DNA of 64,000 nt from Thiofilum sp039797965 (GTDB lineage Bacteria; Pseudomonadota; Gammaproteobacteria; Thiotrichales; Thiotrichaceae), in NCBI GenBank assembly GCA_039797965.1, contig JBDKGX010000003.1:1-64000 (forward strand), given 5' to 3'. This document shows positions 33,750-42,654 of the stretch, one piece after another; position 1 is the stretch's first letter; every line of letters starts with the position of its first letter. The position numbers were made by a program, and so were the translations under genes. The notes under the pieces are model-generated. The model did no database searches. It saw nothing but the letters and a program-made list of their open reading frames with translations, and had not been told where the DNA came from.

Positions 33750-34184
33750 CTAAATTGCATTAACGTTTGAGCAGTTAGCACATTGACCTGTTAACGTGAT
33801 ATCGACTTGGTTAAGTTTAAAGCCTGTAGGTAAGGTAAATAACACCGCAGGTTGAATGCGTTCTAGACAAAAAACTTGTTTACACCGCTCACAGGCAAAG
33901 TGTGCATGGGGCGCATTAAATTCCGCCAAAGCATTGTAGCGCGATACTCGATCTACTCCTGTTATTTTGTGAGCAAGTCCTTGTTCTACTAGCCAATCTA
34001 AAGTACGGTATAACGTTACTCGATCCGCTTCTATACCTGTTTGTTGGGCTAGTTGCTCTAATTCTAGGTGGCTCATAGCCGTAGGTGATTGTAATAATAA
34101 CTCCAATATCCGTAATCTAATCGGCGTGATACGACCTTGAGTATGCTGCAATAGATTAAGAACTTGAGCAGTAGTATTAGACAT
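33750..34184 (-). CDS. zur: Fur-family zinc uptake regulator
   Basis: A 144-residue Fur-superfamily repressor: winged helix GRITPIRLRILELLLQSP and DRVTLYRTLDWLVEQGL, then the metal-binding part. The structural zinc site uses two CxxC pairs, CERCKQVFCLE (first pair) and TGQCANCSN (second pair); HAHFACERC contains the His cluster. Zur rather than Fur is inferred from the adjacent ZrgA-like zinc operon and the lack of the HHDH segment of Fur. The start is the ATG at 34184; a GTG at 34193 is possible. Neither has a strong ribosome site. Confidence 0.85.
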   Translation of the reverse strand: MSNTTAQVLNLLQHTQGRITPIRLRILELLLQSPTAMSHLELEQLAQQTGIEADRVTLYRTLDWLVEQGLAHKITGVDRVSRYNALAEFNAPHAHFACERCKQVFCLERIQPAVLFTLPTGFKLNQVDITLTGQCANCSNVNAI

Positions 34185-34209
34185 AATAAACACAAAAAAC
34201 AGTGGCTAA

Positions 34210-34230
34210 ACTTGCAATTATATGGCAAGT
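34210..34230. promoter_or_regulatory. 21-bp imperfect palindrome between zur and ung, candidate operator
   Basis: ACTTGCAATTATATGGCAAGT has eight of ten symmetrical pairs around 34220, with a TATA-like centre. It lies 26 bases upstream of the zur start and 128 upstream of ung, the right place for an autoregulatory Zur site, though the sequence differs from the enteric Zur box. Confidence 0.4.
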
Positions 34231-34357
34231 AGGCTCAAAACATTAAATATAAACAACCTAAATACCAGATCAACTAAGTACTTGGAGTTGGTCATCTTAA
34301 GACCTTAGCTTTGTTTTATACTGGAGTACTTTTAAATAAATTCGCAGCGGAGCATCC

Positions 34358-35035
34358 ATGTTAAATAGCAGTACTTTACACCCCTCATGGCAACAAGCCT
34401 TAGTCGCTGAGTGGTCAAAACCCTATATGCAATCCTTAGATGCTTTTTTAGAAGTAGAGGATATTCGTGCCACTGTTTTACCGCCTCAACCGGATCGGTT
34501 GAACGCTTTAAGGGCTACAGGGTTGGATAATGTAAAAGTGGTTATTCTAGGGCAAGACCCCTATCCGACCTTAGGTCATGCCCATGGTTTATCCTTTTCG
34601 GTATTGCCTTCGGTAAAACCCTTGCCCCGTTCATTAGTGAATATTTATAAAGAGTTAGATAGTGACTTAGGCATTAATAATAAACATACGGGGTACTTAC
34701 AACCGTGGGCAGAGCAAGGTGTATTGTTGCTTAATACCGTACTGACGGTGGAGGAGGGCAAAGCAGGTAGCCACCAGAAAAAAGGTTGGGAACTGTTTAC
34801 GGATGCCGTGATTAAAGCAGTGAATGATCAACCTAATCCTGTGGTGTTTGTGTTATGGGGGGCTCATGCCCAAAAGAAAGCACCCATGATTGATACATCG
34901 CGTCATTTGATTTTAAAGTCAGCCCATCCCTCACCCTTATCTGCCTCACAAGGCTTTTTTGGGAGCAAACCCTTTTCGCAACTTAATGATTGGCTTAGAG
35001 CGCAAGGGCGTGATGCGGTAAACTGGCAGCTTTAA
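34358..35035 (+). CDS. ung: uracil-DNA glycosylase
   Basis: Family 1 UDG removes uracil from DNA, starting base-excision repair. The catalytic water-activating motif GQDPYP (Asp67) is followed by HGLSFSV, and the C-terminal DNA-intercalating loop HPSPLSASQGF contains the catalytic His. LLLNTVLTVEEGKAGSH is also canonical. Length 225 residues. It is divergent from zur and followed by an NRDE-family gene after a few bases. Confidence 0.98.
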   Translation: MLNSSTLHPSWQQALVAEWSKPYMQSLDAFLEVEDIRATVLPPQPDRLNALRATGLDNVKVVILGQDPYPTLGHAHGLSFSVLPSVKPLPRSLVNIYKELDSDLGINNKHTGYLQPWAEQGVLLLNTVLTVEEGKAGSHQKKGWELFTDAVIKAVNDQPNPVVFVLWGAHAQKKAPMIDTSRHLILKSAHPSPLSASQGFFGSKPFSQLNDWLRAQGRDAVNWQL

Positions 35036-35053
35036 TCGCTAGTGGTGGTCGCT

Positions 35054-35839
35054 ATGTGCGTATTGTTTATTGCTTGGCAGGTTCATCCTGATTATCCCCT
35101 CGTCATTGCCGCCAACCGTGACGAGTACTTTGCACGTAGTACGGCGCCTTTGAGCCAATGGCGTGAATTACCGATTGCAGCAGGGCGTGATTTAGAAGCA
35201 GGGGGAACTTGGTTTGGGATGAGTACTTCAGGTCGTATTGCTGGAGTGACCAATGTTCGCCGCCCTGATCTAGTCAAACCTCATCAATCCAGTCGTGGTG
35301 AACTACCGGTAAAGTACTTGGCGGATACATTAACAGACGCAGCCTTTCAAACATGGCTAAGTACTCATCACCAACACTACAATCCTTTTAATTTATTGTT
35401 TGGCACGGTTAACCAATTATGGGTTTTTAATAGCTTAAGTACTCGCATTGAACCCCTCACTCAGGGCTTTTACAGTATAAGTAATGGTGTACTAGAAGAT
35501 ATTTGGCCAAAAATGGCGCGAGGCACTCAAGCACTGACTAATTATATTAAAAATATAAAATCACTAGATACTGAGGAGTTAATGGAGTTACTCCACGATA
35601 GTACTCGTGCTCCTATAGAACAATTACCTAATACAGGGGTAGCATCATCATTAGAGTATTGGCTTTCGTCGATTTTTATTCCACCTGCTGCTTTTCCTAA
35701 TGGTTTATATGGGACGCGCTCTAGTACGGTGTTATTGTGCGGAAAATCAGCATTTCAAGCCATAGAATATACCTATAATTCTGACGGCCTAGTGACAAAC
35801 TCTGCTCAGCTCTCTATAACCATACCCACTATACTTTAG
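35054..35839 (+). CDS. NRDE family (TANGO2-like) protein
   Basis: The N-terminus MCVLFIAWQVHPDYPLVIAANRDEYFAR carries the NRDE motif that names the family, followed by AGRDLEAGGTWFGMSTSGR. Members resemble Ntn hydrolases with a Cys at position 2; the biochemical role is unresolved. I place the start at the ATG at 35054 so that Cys2 is exposed, four codons after a GTG at 35042. Length 261 residues. It lies downstream of ung in the same direction. Confidence 0.88.
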   Translation: MCVLFIAWQVHPDYPLVIAANRDEYFARSTAPLSQWRELPIAAGRDLEAGGTWFGMSTSGRIAGVTNVRRPDLVKPHQSSRGELPVKYLADTLTDAAFQTWLSTHHQHYNPFNLLFGTVNQLWVFNSLSTRIEPLTQGFYSISNGVLEDIWPKMARGTQALTNYIKNIKSLDTEELMELLHDSTRAPIEQLPNTGVASSLEYWLSSIFIPPAAFPNGLYGTRSSTVLLCGKSAFQAIEYTYNSDGLVTNSAQLSITIPTIL

Positions 35840-35876
35840 CTTTAAATTACTACCCCAACCCCCAAAGGTTAGCTGT

Positions 35877-38057
35877 ATGAAATGGTTAGTCACAACACTG
35901 TGTACCCTCACATTAACGTTCACCCTTAATTCAGCCCTAGCTCGTCCTAAAATTGGCTTAGTATTAGGGGGCGGTGGAGCGGCGGGCGTTTCGCATGTGG
36001 GCGTTATTAAAGTACTTGAACAGCAAGGCATTCCTATTGATGTGATTGCAGGCAATAGTATGGGGGCTATTATCGGTAGTTTATATGCTTCAGGAATGAG
36101 TAGTGAAGAGCTAGAAAAAACCGCACGTGCATTAGATTGGCTACGCCTCTTTAATGATGGTGGTAGTTATGACGATAAAACCTACCAGCAAAAACAAATG
36201 GGTACAGGGTTTTTTAGTACTTTAAGTGTTGGTGTTTCTAAAAAAGGTTTGCAATTGCCCTCTGGTCTCATTAGTGGGCAGTACTTAATGTTTGAATTAC
36301 GGCGTTTATTGGCGCCCGTTGCACATATTACTAATTTTGATAATTTACCAATTCCGTTTCGGGCAGTAGCCACCGATATTCGGACGGGTGAAACCGTAGT
36401 ACTTAAGCAAGGTAATTTAGCCAGTTCAGTACGGGCGAGTATGTCAATTCCGGGGTTATTTAGTCCTGTTGAATTAAATGGGCGTACTTTAGTCGATGGC
36501 TTGGTTTCTAATAATTTACCTGTGGATATTGCTCGGCAAATGGGCGCTGATATTTTAATTGTCTCCCGTATTCCACCGGGCAAACAACGTCCACTGGATT
36601 CAGCTTTAGACATTAGTTTGCAGTCCATGGATTTACTAGTACTTAAAACCAGTGCACAACAATTAAAAAGTTTAAGCGCCAATGATATTTTAATTCAGCC
36701 ACCTATTGGCGATATTGGCAGTCTTGATTTTCATCGAGTCGTTGAAACAATAGCATTAGGAGAAAAAGGAGCTGTCGCTCAGTTACCTGCTTTACAGCGT
36801 TTAGCGCAACAAGTGGGTGCTGTTAAAGAAGTAAAAAACTTTAAACGTCAAAATAGTAAAGAGCAAATTAAAATTGCCTCGATTAGTATTCAAAATGAAT
36901 CCGTATTAAAAGACAGTATTGTCAGCAATGCATTGGGTTTAAAGGTAGGCGATAGTATTGAGGCGGATCAATTACAAGCGGGTTTAAATCGGGTCTATCG
37001 TCTGGGGCATTTTTCAGTCGTAGATTATGATTTAATTCCTAATAAAACAGGGCAATATGATTTAAAAGTACTGGCTCAAAAGCCTTCACAAGGTAATCGA
37101 CGTTTAAATTTTGGGTTTTCATTAACCGATGATTTTAATGGTGATACCGGCTATCAAGCAGGCGCTAGATTTGTAAATAATAGTCTCACTCGTAAAGGGA
37201 CTGAATTAAGAAGTCGAGTAGTGATTGGTGATCAAATTCTAGGAGATATTGAGGTTTATCATCCATTACAAGACAAAAAACGCACCTTTATTAACCCTAA
37301 AATCGCTTATCAAGAAGGCGATATTAAGTTATTACAAGATGGTACTCAAGTAGCTGAGATTCGGGCTAAAACTTTAAGTGGGCGCGTTGATATAGGACGT
37401 GAGTTAGGTCAAAACGCTGAAGCTCGTATCGGTGTTTTTTATGAGGGGCTTACCCCTGACTTAAAAACAGGTAGCGTCAGTTTAGGTATTGAGTCATTAA
37501 AGTCAGCGGGTTTAGAATGGATTTATGCTTTTGATAGTTTTGATCAAATTGATTTTCCAACCGTGGGTAAACGAGTCAATGCTGATCTTAGGCTAGGGGT
37601 CAAGGCACTGAATAGTGATAGTGCTTTCAGTCGTTTGAAAATAGATGCCGAAAAAGTCTGGAAAACCTCAGAAAAAGGTCGAGTATTGGCAAATGGGCGT
37701 TTAACAGCAACCTCAAGTCACAATTCTCAATTAGCAGAAACCCAAGATACTTTACAAACAGGGCGTTTAGCCTTATCAGATAATAATAAATTACAAGGTA
37801 ATTATACCTTAGAAGGCTCTGTAGGTTATTTACGGCAAGTGGCTGAAATTCCACGAGTGGCAAAAATTCATGTAGGTGCATCATTAGGGTTAGGTCAGGT
37901 TTGGCAAAAGCGTTCTGAGGTTAATTTAAGTGATTTAGAACCCTCCGGTTCTGTCTATATTGGTACTACTACGCCATTAGGGCCTGCTTATTTAGGGCTG
38001 CGTAAAACCAAAGGTTACGAGAAACAAGCTTATTTTAATTTTGGGCGTAGTTTTTAA
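35877..38057 (+). CDS. patatin-like phospholipase with POTRA and outer-membrane barrel (type Vd autotransporter, PlpD-like)
   Basis: After a signal peptide (SALARP) the patatin domain shows the oxyanion loop GGGGAAG, nucleophile elbow GNSMG (Ser61) and the catalytic Asp in VDG (Asp207). A POTRA-like region follows around residues 330-400 (ISIQNESVLKDSIVSNALGLKVGDSI). The rest alternates in the manner of a BamA-type beta-barrel and ends in Phe (NFGRSF), the outer-membrane insertion signal. Length 726 residues, as in PlpD-type proteins, where the lipase is exported through its own barrel. Asn replaces the usual Thr in the nucleophile elbow. Confidence 0.9.
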   Translation: MKWLVTTLCTLTLTFTLNSALARPKIGLVLGGGGAAGVSHVGVIKVLEQQGIPIDVIAGNSMGAIIGSLYASGMSSEELEKTARALDWLRLFNDGGSYDDKTYQQKQMGTGFFSTLSVGVSKKGLQLPSGLISGQYLMFELRRLLAPVAHITNFDNLPIPFRAVATDIRTGETVVLKQGNLASSVRASMSIPGLFSPVELNGRTLVDGLVSNNLPVDIARQMGADILIVSRIPPGKQRPLDSALDISLQSMDLLVLKTSAQQLKSLSANDILIQPPIGDIGSLDFHRVVETIALGEKGAVAQLPALQRLAQQVGAVKEVKNFKRQNSKEQIKIASISIQNESVLKDSIVSNALGLKVGDSIEADQLQAGLNRVYRLGHFSVVDYDLIPNKTGQYDLKVLAQKPSQGNRRLNFGFSLTDDFNGDTGYQAGARFVNNSLTRKGTELRSRVVIGDQILGDIEVYHPLQDKKRTFINPKIAYQEGDIKLLQDGTQVAEIRAKTLSGRVDIGRELGQNAEARIGVFYEGLTPDLKTGSVSLGIESLKSAGLEWIYAFDSFDQIDFPTVGKRVNADLRLGVKALNSDSAFSRLKIDAEKVWKTSEKGRVLANGRLTATSSHNSQLAETQDTLQTGRLALSDNNKLQGNYTLEGSVGYLRQVAEIPRVAKIHVGASLGLGQVWQKRSEVNLSDLEPSGSVYIGTTTPLGPAYLGLRKTKGYEKQAYFNFGRSF

Positions 38058-38155
38058 GAGATAGTTAATCAGTACTAGATATATCATCAAAGTACTTGAT
38101 TATGTTTGAGCTTTAATAGGGCTTACGTAATTAAAATATTAATAGATTTAGAGTT

Positions 38156-38968
38156 ATGTCAAAGAAAGTAGCGATTCCGGTGTTTAATACACCTATTATT
38201 GAAACCCACTGTCATTTGGACTACTTATTAAAACAAGAATGTTCTATTGATGAGGTAGTGAAATCGGCTCAAGCCGTTAATATTGAGCGGATTATTACGA
38301 TTGGGGTGTCTCCTGATAATTTAGACCCTGTTGTTGAAATTGCTCAAGCTCATGATTGTGTGTGGGGGACTCAAGGCATTCACCCTCATGATGCGAAAGA
38401 TTATAGCTCTGAAGTGGAGCAGCAAATTCGCGTGAATGCTTTAAAACCGAAAATGGTAGCGATTGGCGAAATTGGGTTGGATTATTTTTATGATCACTCT
38501 GATCGTAAAGTGCAGCGTGAAGTATTTGAAAGCCAATTACAAATAGCTATTGATTTAGATTTACCGATTGTGGTGCATACTCGTGAAGCGGATGAGGATA
38601 TGGCCGCTATTTTAAAAAACTTTATTCCACAAATGAAACAGCGCGGCGTAATTCACAGTTTTACTTCAGGGCAAGTATTAGCGGAGTACTGTTTGAGTGA
38701 AGGGTTTTGTTTAGGATTTAATGGGATTAGTACCTTTAAACCCGCTGAAAATGTGCGAGAGATTATCGCTTTGACACCACTTGATAATATCTTATTAGAA
38801 ACGGATGCCCCTTATTTAACGCCAGTACCGTATCGTGGGCAAAAGAATGAACCTAAGTACTTGCCTTTTATTGCCCAGCAAGTCGCCACCGTCAAGGGAA
38901 TAGAAGTGGAGGCGTTATTGCCACAGGTGAGAGCTAATAGTATGCGAGTATTTTGGGCTAATCCTTAG
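38156..38968 (+). CDS. tatD: TatD family metal-dependent deoxyribonuclease
   Basis: TIM-barrel metallohydrolase with two-metal site: ETHCHLDY near the N-terminus, GIHPHDA, GEIGLDYFYDHSD (bridging Glu), VVHTREAD, VIHSFTSG and LLETDAPYLTP. Family members are 3'-5' exonucleases or metal-dependent hydrolases. Length 270 residues, slightly longer than usual because of about 15 extra N-terminal residues. No neighbouring tat genes. Two AGTACT copies between this gene and the convergent DUF779 gene can form a weak hairpin (38988-39019). Confidence 0.88.
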   Translation: MSKKVAIPVFNTPIIETHCHLDYLLKQECSIDEVVKSAQAVNIERIITIGVSPDNLDPVVEIAQAHDCVWGTQGIHPHDAKDYSSEVEQQIRVNALKPKMVAIGEIGLDYFYDHSDRKVQREVFESQLQIAIDLDLPIVVHTREADEDMAAILKNFIPQMKQRGVIHSFTSGQVLAEYCLSEGFCLGFNGISTFKPAENVREIIALTPLDNILLETDAPYLTPVPYRGQKNEPKYLPFIAQQVATVKGIEVEALLPQVRANSMRVFWANP

Positions 38969-38987
38969 CAAATCAATGAGTCGTTAA

Positions 38988-39019
38988 AGTACTCAATGCT
39001 ATTAAAGGCGGCGAGTACT
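38988..39019. terminator. weak bidirectional hairpin between tatD and the DUF779 gene
   Basis: AGTACTC (38988-38994) pairs with GAGTACT (39013-39019) over an 18-base loop. It lies between convergent genes, with TTAAA on one side and TTTAA on the other. A seven-base-pair stem is marginal, but the placement repeats the pattern seen at other gene ends here. Confidence 0.4.
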
Positions 39020-39022
39020 GAT

Positions 39023-39418
39023 TTAATGTTGCAAGCCTTTTTGTACGGGATGTTGCTCTAAGTACTCCCATTCAGCATCACTAAATAAGCGGGAACGAAT
39101 TAAAAACCGCACTCCTTCAGGCGTTTCTAGTGAAAAACCAGCGCCACGCCCTTTGACGACATCAAGGGTTAAATGTGTGTGTTTCCAATACTCAAATTGA
39201 GAGGCGCTCATATAGAACGGTTGACCTTCAACCCATCCCAGCAATACGTCTGAGTCACCAATCATAAACTCATTGCGCCCATAACACATAGGCGCACTAC
39301 CATCACAGCAACCGCCGGATTGATGGAAGAGCAAATCACCGTGTTGGGCTTTAAGTTTATGAATTAATGCAGCGGCTTCAGGGGTGCATTCAACTCGTAC
39401 GGGAGTTTTGTCAGTCAT
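39023..39418 (-). CDS. DUF779 protein, aldehyde dehydrogenase-associated
   Basis: A 131-residue cytosolic protein containing FHQSGGCCDGSAPMCY with three clustered cysteines, and HTHLTLDVVKGRGAGFSLETPEGVRF, typical of DUF779. Members nearly always follow acetaldehyde-type aldehyde dehydrogenase genes. GGAGAG precedes the ATG. It is the second gene of the aldehyde dehydrogenase operon, after an intervening hairpin. Biochemical role unknown; the cysteine cluster may bind metal. Confidence 0.88.
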   Translation of the reverse strand: MTDKTPVRVECTPEAAALIHKLKAQHGDLLFHQSGGCCDGSAPMCYGRNEFMIGDSDVLLGWVEGQPFYMSASQFEYWKHTHLTLDVVKGRGAGFSLETPEGVRFLIRSRLFSDAEWEYLEQHPVQKGLQH

Positions 39419-39437
39419 CTTAAGTACTCTCCAAAAT

Positions 39438-39470
39438 CTGCCAATCTTAAAGATACTCTAAGATTGGCAG
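39438..39470 (-). other. 12-bp perfect hairpin between aldehyde dehydrogenase and DUF779 genes
   Basis: CTGCCAATCTTA (39438-39449) and TAAGATTGGCAG (39459-39470) form a perfect 12-base-pair stem with a nine-base loop. On the minus strand it is followed by ATTTT and then the DUF779 ribosome site, so it could attenuate the second gene or protect the 3' end of the first. Confidence 0.75.
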
Positions 39471-39516
39471 CACGCCGAGCTAACCTAGTAAGGTTAGGAG
39501 AATAGGTTGGCTGCTA

Positions 39517-41037
39517 TTAGAAGAAGCCTAGCTTGTTAGGGTTGTAGCTCACTAACAAGTTTTTAGTTTGTTGATAGTGATCTAACATCATCCGATGATT
39601 TTCACGACCGATACCAGATTGCTTATAGCCACCAAATGCAGCATGAGCAGGATAGAGGTGATAGCAGTTAGTCCAAACGCGACCAGCTTTAATACCGCGA
39701 CCCATACGGAACGCTGTATTCATATCACGACTCCACACCCCAGCCCCTAAACCATACAGTGTGTCATTAGCGATCGAGAGTGCTTCAGCTTGATCTTTAA
39801 AGGTAGTGACAGATACGACAGGCCCAAAGATTTCCTCTTGGAAAATACGCATTTTATTGTGACCTTTGAACACCGTCGGGGTGACGTAATACCCTTCAGC
39901 TAAATCACCTTCTTGATTCTTACGAGAGCCACCGATTAAGAGTTCAGCACCTTCTTGTTTACCAATGTCAATGTAGGACAAGATTTTTTCTAATTGATCA
40001 TTCGAGGCTTGCGCACCGATCATCGTATTAGTATCGAGTGGGTTGCCTTGGGTAATCGCTGCCACCCGTTTTAAAGCTCTTTCCATGAATTGATCATAAA
40101 CAGATTCTTGGATTAAAGCGCGAGAAGGGCAGGTACAGACTTCACCTTGGTTTAAGGCAAACAGTACGAAACCTTCAACCGCTTTATCAAAGAAGGCATC
40201 GTCTTGTGCGGCAACATCCGCAAAGAATACGTTAGGTGATTTACCGCCTAGCTCTAAGGTGACGGGGATAATGTTTTGTGAAGCGTATTGCATAATCAAA
40301 CGACCTGTAGTCGTTTCACCTGTGAAGGCAACTTTAGCAATACGTGGATTAGTGGCTAAAGGTTTACCTGCTTCAATACCAAAACCATTGATGATATTTA
40401 ATACACCCGCGGGTAATAGGTCTTCAACCAATTCCATCAGGATTAAAATACTGGTGGGAGTTTGCTCAGCAGGTTTCAATACTACGCAGTTACCGGCGGC
40501 TAAAGCAGGGGCTAGTTTCCACGCCGCCATCAGAATCGGGAAGTTCCAAGGGATAATTTGACCGACTACCCCTAATGGCTCATGGAAGTGGTAAGCCATC
40601 GTATCGTGGTCAATTTCGCTAATGCCACCTTCTTGGGCACGAATGCACCCTGCGAAATAACGGAAGTGATCAATCGCTAAAGGAATATCAGCCGCTAAGG
40701 TTTCACGAACAGGTTTACCATTGTCCCATGTTTCGGCTACGGCTAATTTTTCTAAATTTTGCTCTAAGCGATCTGCGATTTTATTAAGGATATTCGCCCG
40801 CTCAGTAGTACTAGTAGCGCCCCAACGTTCGGCAGCTGCGTGTGCTGCATCTAGTGCTAGCTCAACGTCTTCAGCGCTAGAACGAGCGACTTGGCAGAAA
40901 GGCTTGCCATTAACAGGGCTAACATTGTCAAAATACTGACCTTTTACAGGTGCAACCCATTTCCCCCCAATAAAATTGTCATAACGTGCTTTGAAGTGAA
41001 TAACCGCACCGTCTGTATTGGGATTATTATAAAGCAT
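39517..41037 (-). CDS. NAD-dependent aldehyde dehydrogenase (acetaldehyde/ExaC type)
   Basis: Oxidises aldehydes to acids with NAD. Rossmann segment VGQIIPWNFPILMAAWKLAP, FTGETTTGRLI, the general base Glu in LELGGKSPN and the catalytic Cys in NQGEVCTCPSR are all present; TNCYHLYPAHAAFGGYKQSG ends the catalytic domain. Length 506 residues. The N-terminus YNNPNTDGAVIHFKARYDNFIGGKWV matches the AldB/ExaC group. It is transcribed divergently from a GAF-domain regulator, 109 bases away, and is followed by DUF779. Confidence 0.95.
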   Translation of the reverse strand: MLYNNPNTDGAVIHFKARYDNFIGGKWVAPVKGQYFDNVSPVNGKPFCQVARSSAEDVELALDAAHAAAERWGATSTTERANILNKIADRLEQNLEKLAVAETWDNGKPVRETLAADIPLAIDHFRYFAGCIRAQEGGISEIDHDTMAYHFHEPLGVVGQIIPWNFPILMAAWKLAPALAAGNCVVLKPAEQTPTSILILMELVEDLLPAGVLNIINGFGIEAGKPLATNPRIAKVAFTGETTTGRLIMQYASQNIIPVTLELGGKSPNVFFADVAAQDDAFFDKAVEGFVLFALNQGEVCTCPSRALIQESVYDQFMERALKRVAAITQGNPLDTNTMIGAQASNDQLEKILSYIDIGKQEGAELLIGGSRKNQEGDLAEGYYVTPTVFKGHNKMRIFQEEIFGPVVSVTTFKDQAEALSIANDTLYGLGAGVWSRDMNTAFRMGRGIKAGRVWTNCYHLYPAHAAFGGYKQSGIGRENHRMMLDHYQQTKNLLVSYNPNKLGFF

Positions 41038-41146
41038 GACTTTTTCCTCTCTCTATGTTATGGGTTTATAACTCAACTCTCAGATGCAAGAATAGCGCTG
41101 CAAGGGTTTGAAAAAGGTTTAAAAAAGGTTGGGAGGAGAATAAGTC

Positions 41147-42304
41147 ATGATCGGTTTAGCAACCAATCCTGCTCTTAAGCAACGCAGAGAGTTAACTGCG
41201 GCACAATGGCAACGCTTTGTGGGGCAAAAATCCCTCGAAGTGTCCCAGATGAAAATGAATATTACACAGTCATGGCAGCGTAGCCACCCCATTAAACATG
41301 GTAATTCTTACGCCGCTCCGATTACAGACCCGTATGAGGCGCATTATTTGTGGCATCAGTCACCCATTCATCAAGCTGCACAACATGAGTTAGGTCGGCT
41401 GATTGATATGGTCAGCGAAGGCGAGTTAGTCGCGGCGATTTCTGATCCTAGTGGGCGGCTGTTATGGACGGCGTCTAGTCGTGCTATGAGTACTTTGGCA
41501 GAAAGTGCGAATTTTGTGGTTGGTGGACGTTGGGACGAACATGCAGCAGGCACTAATGCAGTGGGTTTATCATTAGCTACCAAAGAGTCCGTCACGGTAT
41601 TTTCAACCGAACACATTATGCCCTGCGTGCATGATTGGGTTTGTTACGCTGCACCCATTATTAATCCCTATACACAAGAGCTCGCGGGAGTACTCGATTT
41701 ATCCGCAACATGGGATAAATATACCCCTTTAGGTCAATCAGCTGTGACCGAGTTAGCACGTGCGATTGCAGGACGTTTGCCGCGTCCCACGCCTAAGGCT
41801 GAGTTAGAGCTTTATCTGATGGGGCAGCCACGGGCTATTTTGCAGGGTAAGCCGATTCACTTATCACTAAAGCAATTAGAAATATTAGCCTTATTAGCTT
41901 TAAACCCACGTGGTTTATCATTAGATGCGTTTCACGCGGCACTATATGGTGATAGTTCAACGACCACTAGTACTTTGAAATCAGAGCTTTCTACCCTACG
42001 GCAATTATTAGCAGGTAAAATCAGTTCACGCCCTTACCAATTAACCTTAGCCACTTGGACCGATTGTGGTGAGTTATGGTCACAATTACAAAAGAATAAT
42101 ACCGAGCGTGCGTTTGAATTATATCAAGGAGCCTTATTGCCTGCGTCCAATTCACCAGAAATTGAACAATGGCGCTATTGTATTGAAGCTGTTATGACTA
42201 AAGCACTGAATAATTGTAAAGACTCATCGTTATTACTCAAACAATGTCAATTATCAGCAGGTGAAGCGATTAGAGAAAGAATATTAGAGTTAAGTGCTCG
42301 CTAA
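41147..42304 (+). CDS. GAF-domain transcriptional regulator divergent from aldehyde dehydrogenase
   Basis: The first 220 residues resemble the sensor part of AcoR-type activators: SWQRSHPIKHG, SDPSGRLLWTASS, FVVGGRWDEHAAGTNAVGLSLAT and PIINPYTQELAGVLDLS. The AAA+ sigma-54 domain of AcoR is absent. Instead there is a C-terminal winged-helix-like segment (KPIHLSLKQLEILALLALNPRGLSLDAFHAALYG), with an alpha-helical extension. Length 385 residues. GGGAGGAG lies eight bases before the ATG. Its divergence from the dehydrogenase operon suggests it senses an aldehyde or alcohol metabolite and controls that operon, which is inference. Confidence 0.82.
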   Translation: MIGLATNPALKQRRELTAAQWQRFVGQKSLEVSQMKMNITQSWQRSHPIKHGNSYAAPITDPYEAHYLWHQSPIHQAAQHELGRLIDMVSEGELVAAISDPSGRLLWTASSRAMSTLAESANFVVGGRWDEHAAGTNAVGLSLATKESVTVFSTEHIMPCVHDWVCYAAPIINPYTQELAGVLDLSATWDKYTPLGQSAVTELARAIAGRLPRPTPKAELELYLMGQPRAILQGKPIHLSLKQLEILALLALNPRGLSLDAFHAALYGDSSTTTSTLKSELSTLRQLLAGKISSRPYQLTLATWTDCGELWSQLQKNNTERAFELYQGALLPASNSPEIEQWRYCIEAVMTKALNNCKDSSLLLKQCQLSAGEAIRERILELSAR

Positions 42305-42316
42305 TAAGGAGAGTAC

Positions 42317-42613
42317 TTAGCCCACTTTTTGCTTAGCAACCCATTTAAAATGAGTGTTTAATGTTTGATCAGCTAAAATTATCTCTAAACGATATAAATG
42401 TTTAGCTAAATACATTTCTTCATAAGCCGTATGGATGCCTGTATGGCAGGGGCGGCACACTGCAATACCCTGATTAAGTACTTCACGAGAATAGTGTTTT
42501 TTAAAGGCCTTACGTTTATGTAAGGTACGTGGAATTAAATGATGGAAGGTGAGATAAGTGGTGCGCCCACAGCACACACAAGTACTAAAAGTTTCTTGGC
42601 GCTTGAGACCCAT
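42317..42613 (-). CDS. small HNH endonuclease-like protein
   Basis: A 98-residue protein with CVCCGRTTYLTFHHLIPRTLH and CRPCHTGIHTAY: two CxxC zinc knuckles and the His-His/Asn-like/His arrangement of an HNH fold. Similar small proteins are widespread in proteobacteria with unknown targets. It lies downstream of nadV on the same strand, 30 bases away, and may be cotranscribed with it. Confidence 0.8.
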   Translation of the reverse strand: MGLKRQETFSTCVCCGRTTYLTFHHLIPRTLHKRKAFKKHYSREVLNQGIAVCRPCHTGIHTAYEEMYLAKHLYRLEIILADQTLNTHFKWVAKQKVG

Positions 42614-42654
42614 TATTCACCTTCCTATTCATTACCGTTAAGCAGACCTAGTAC

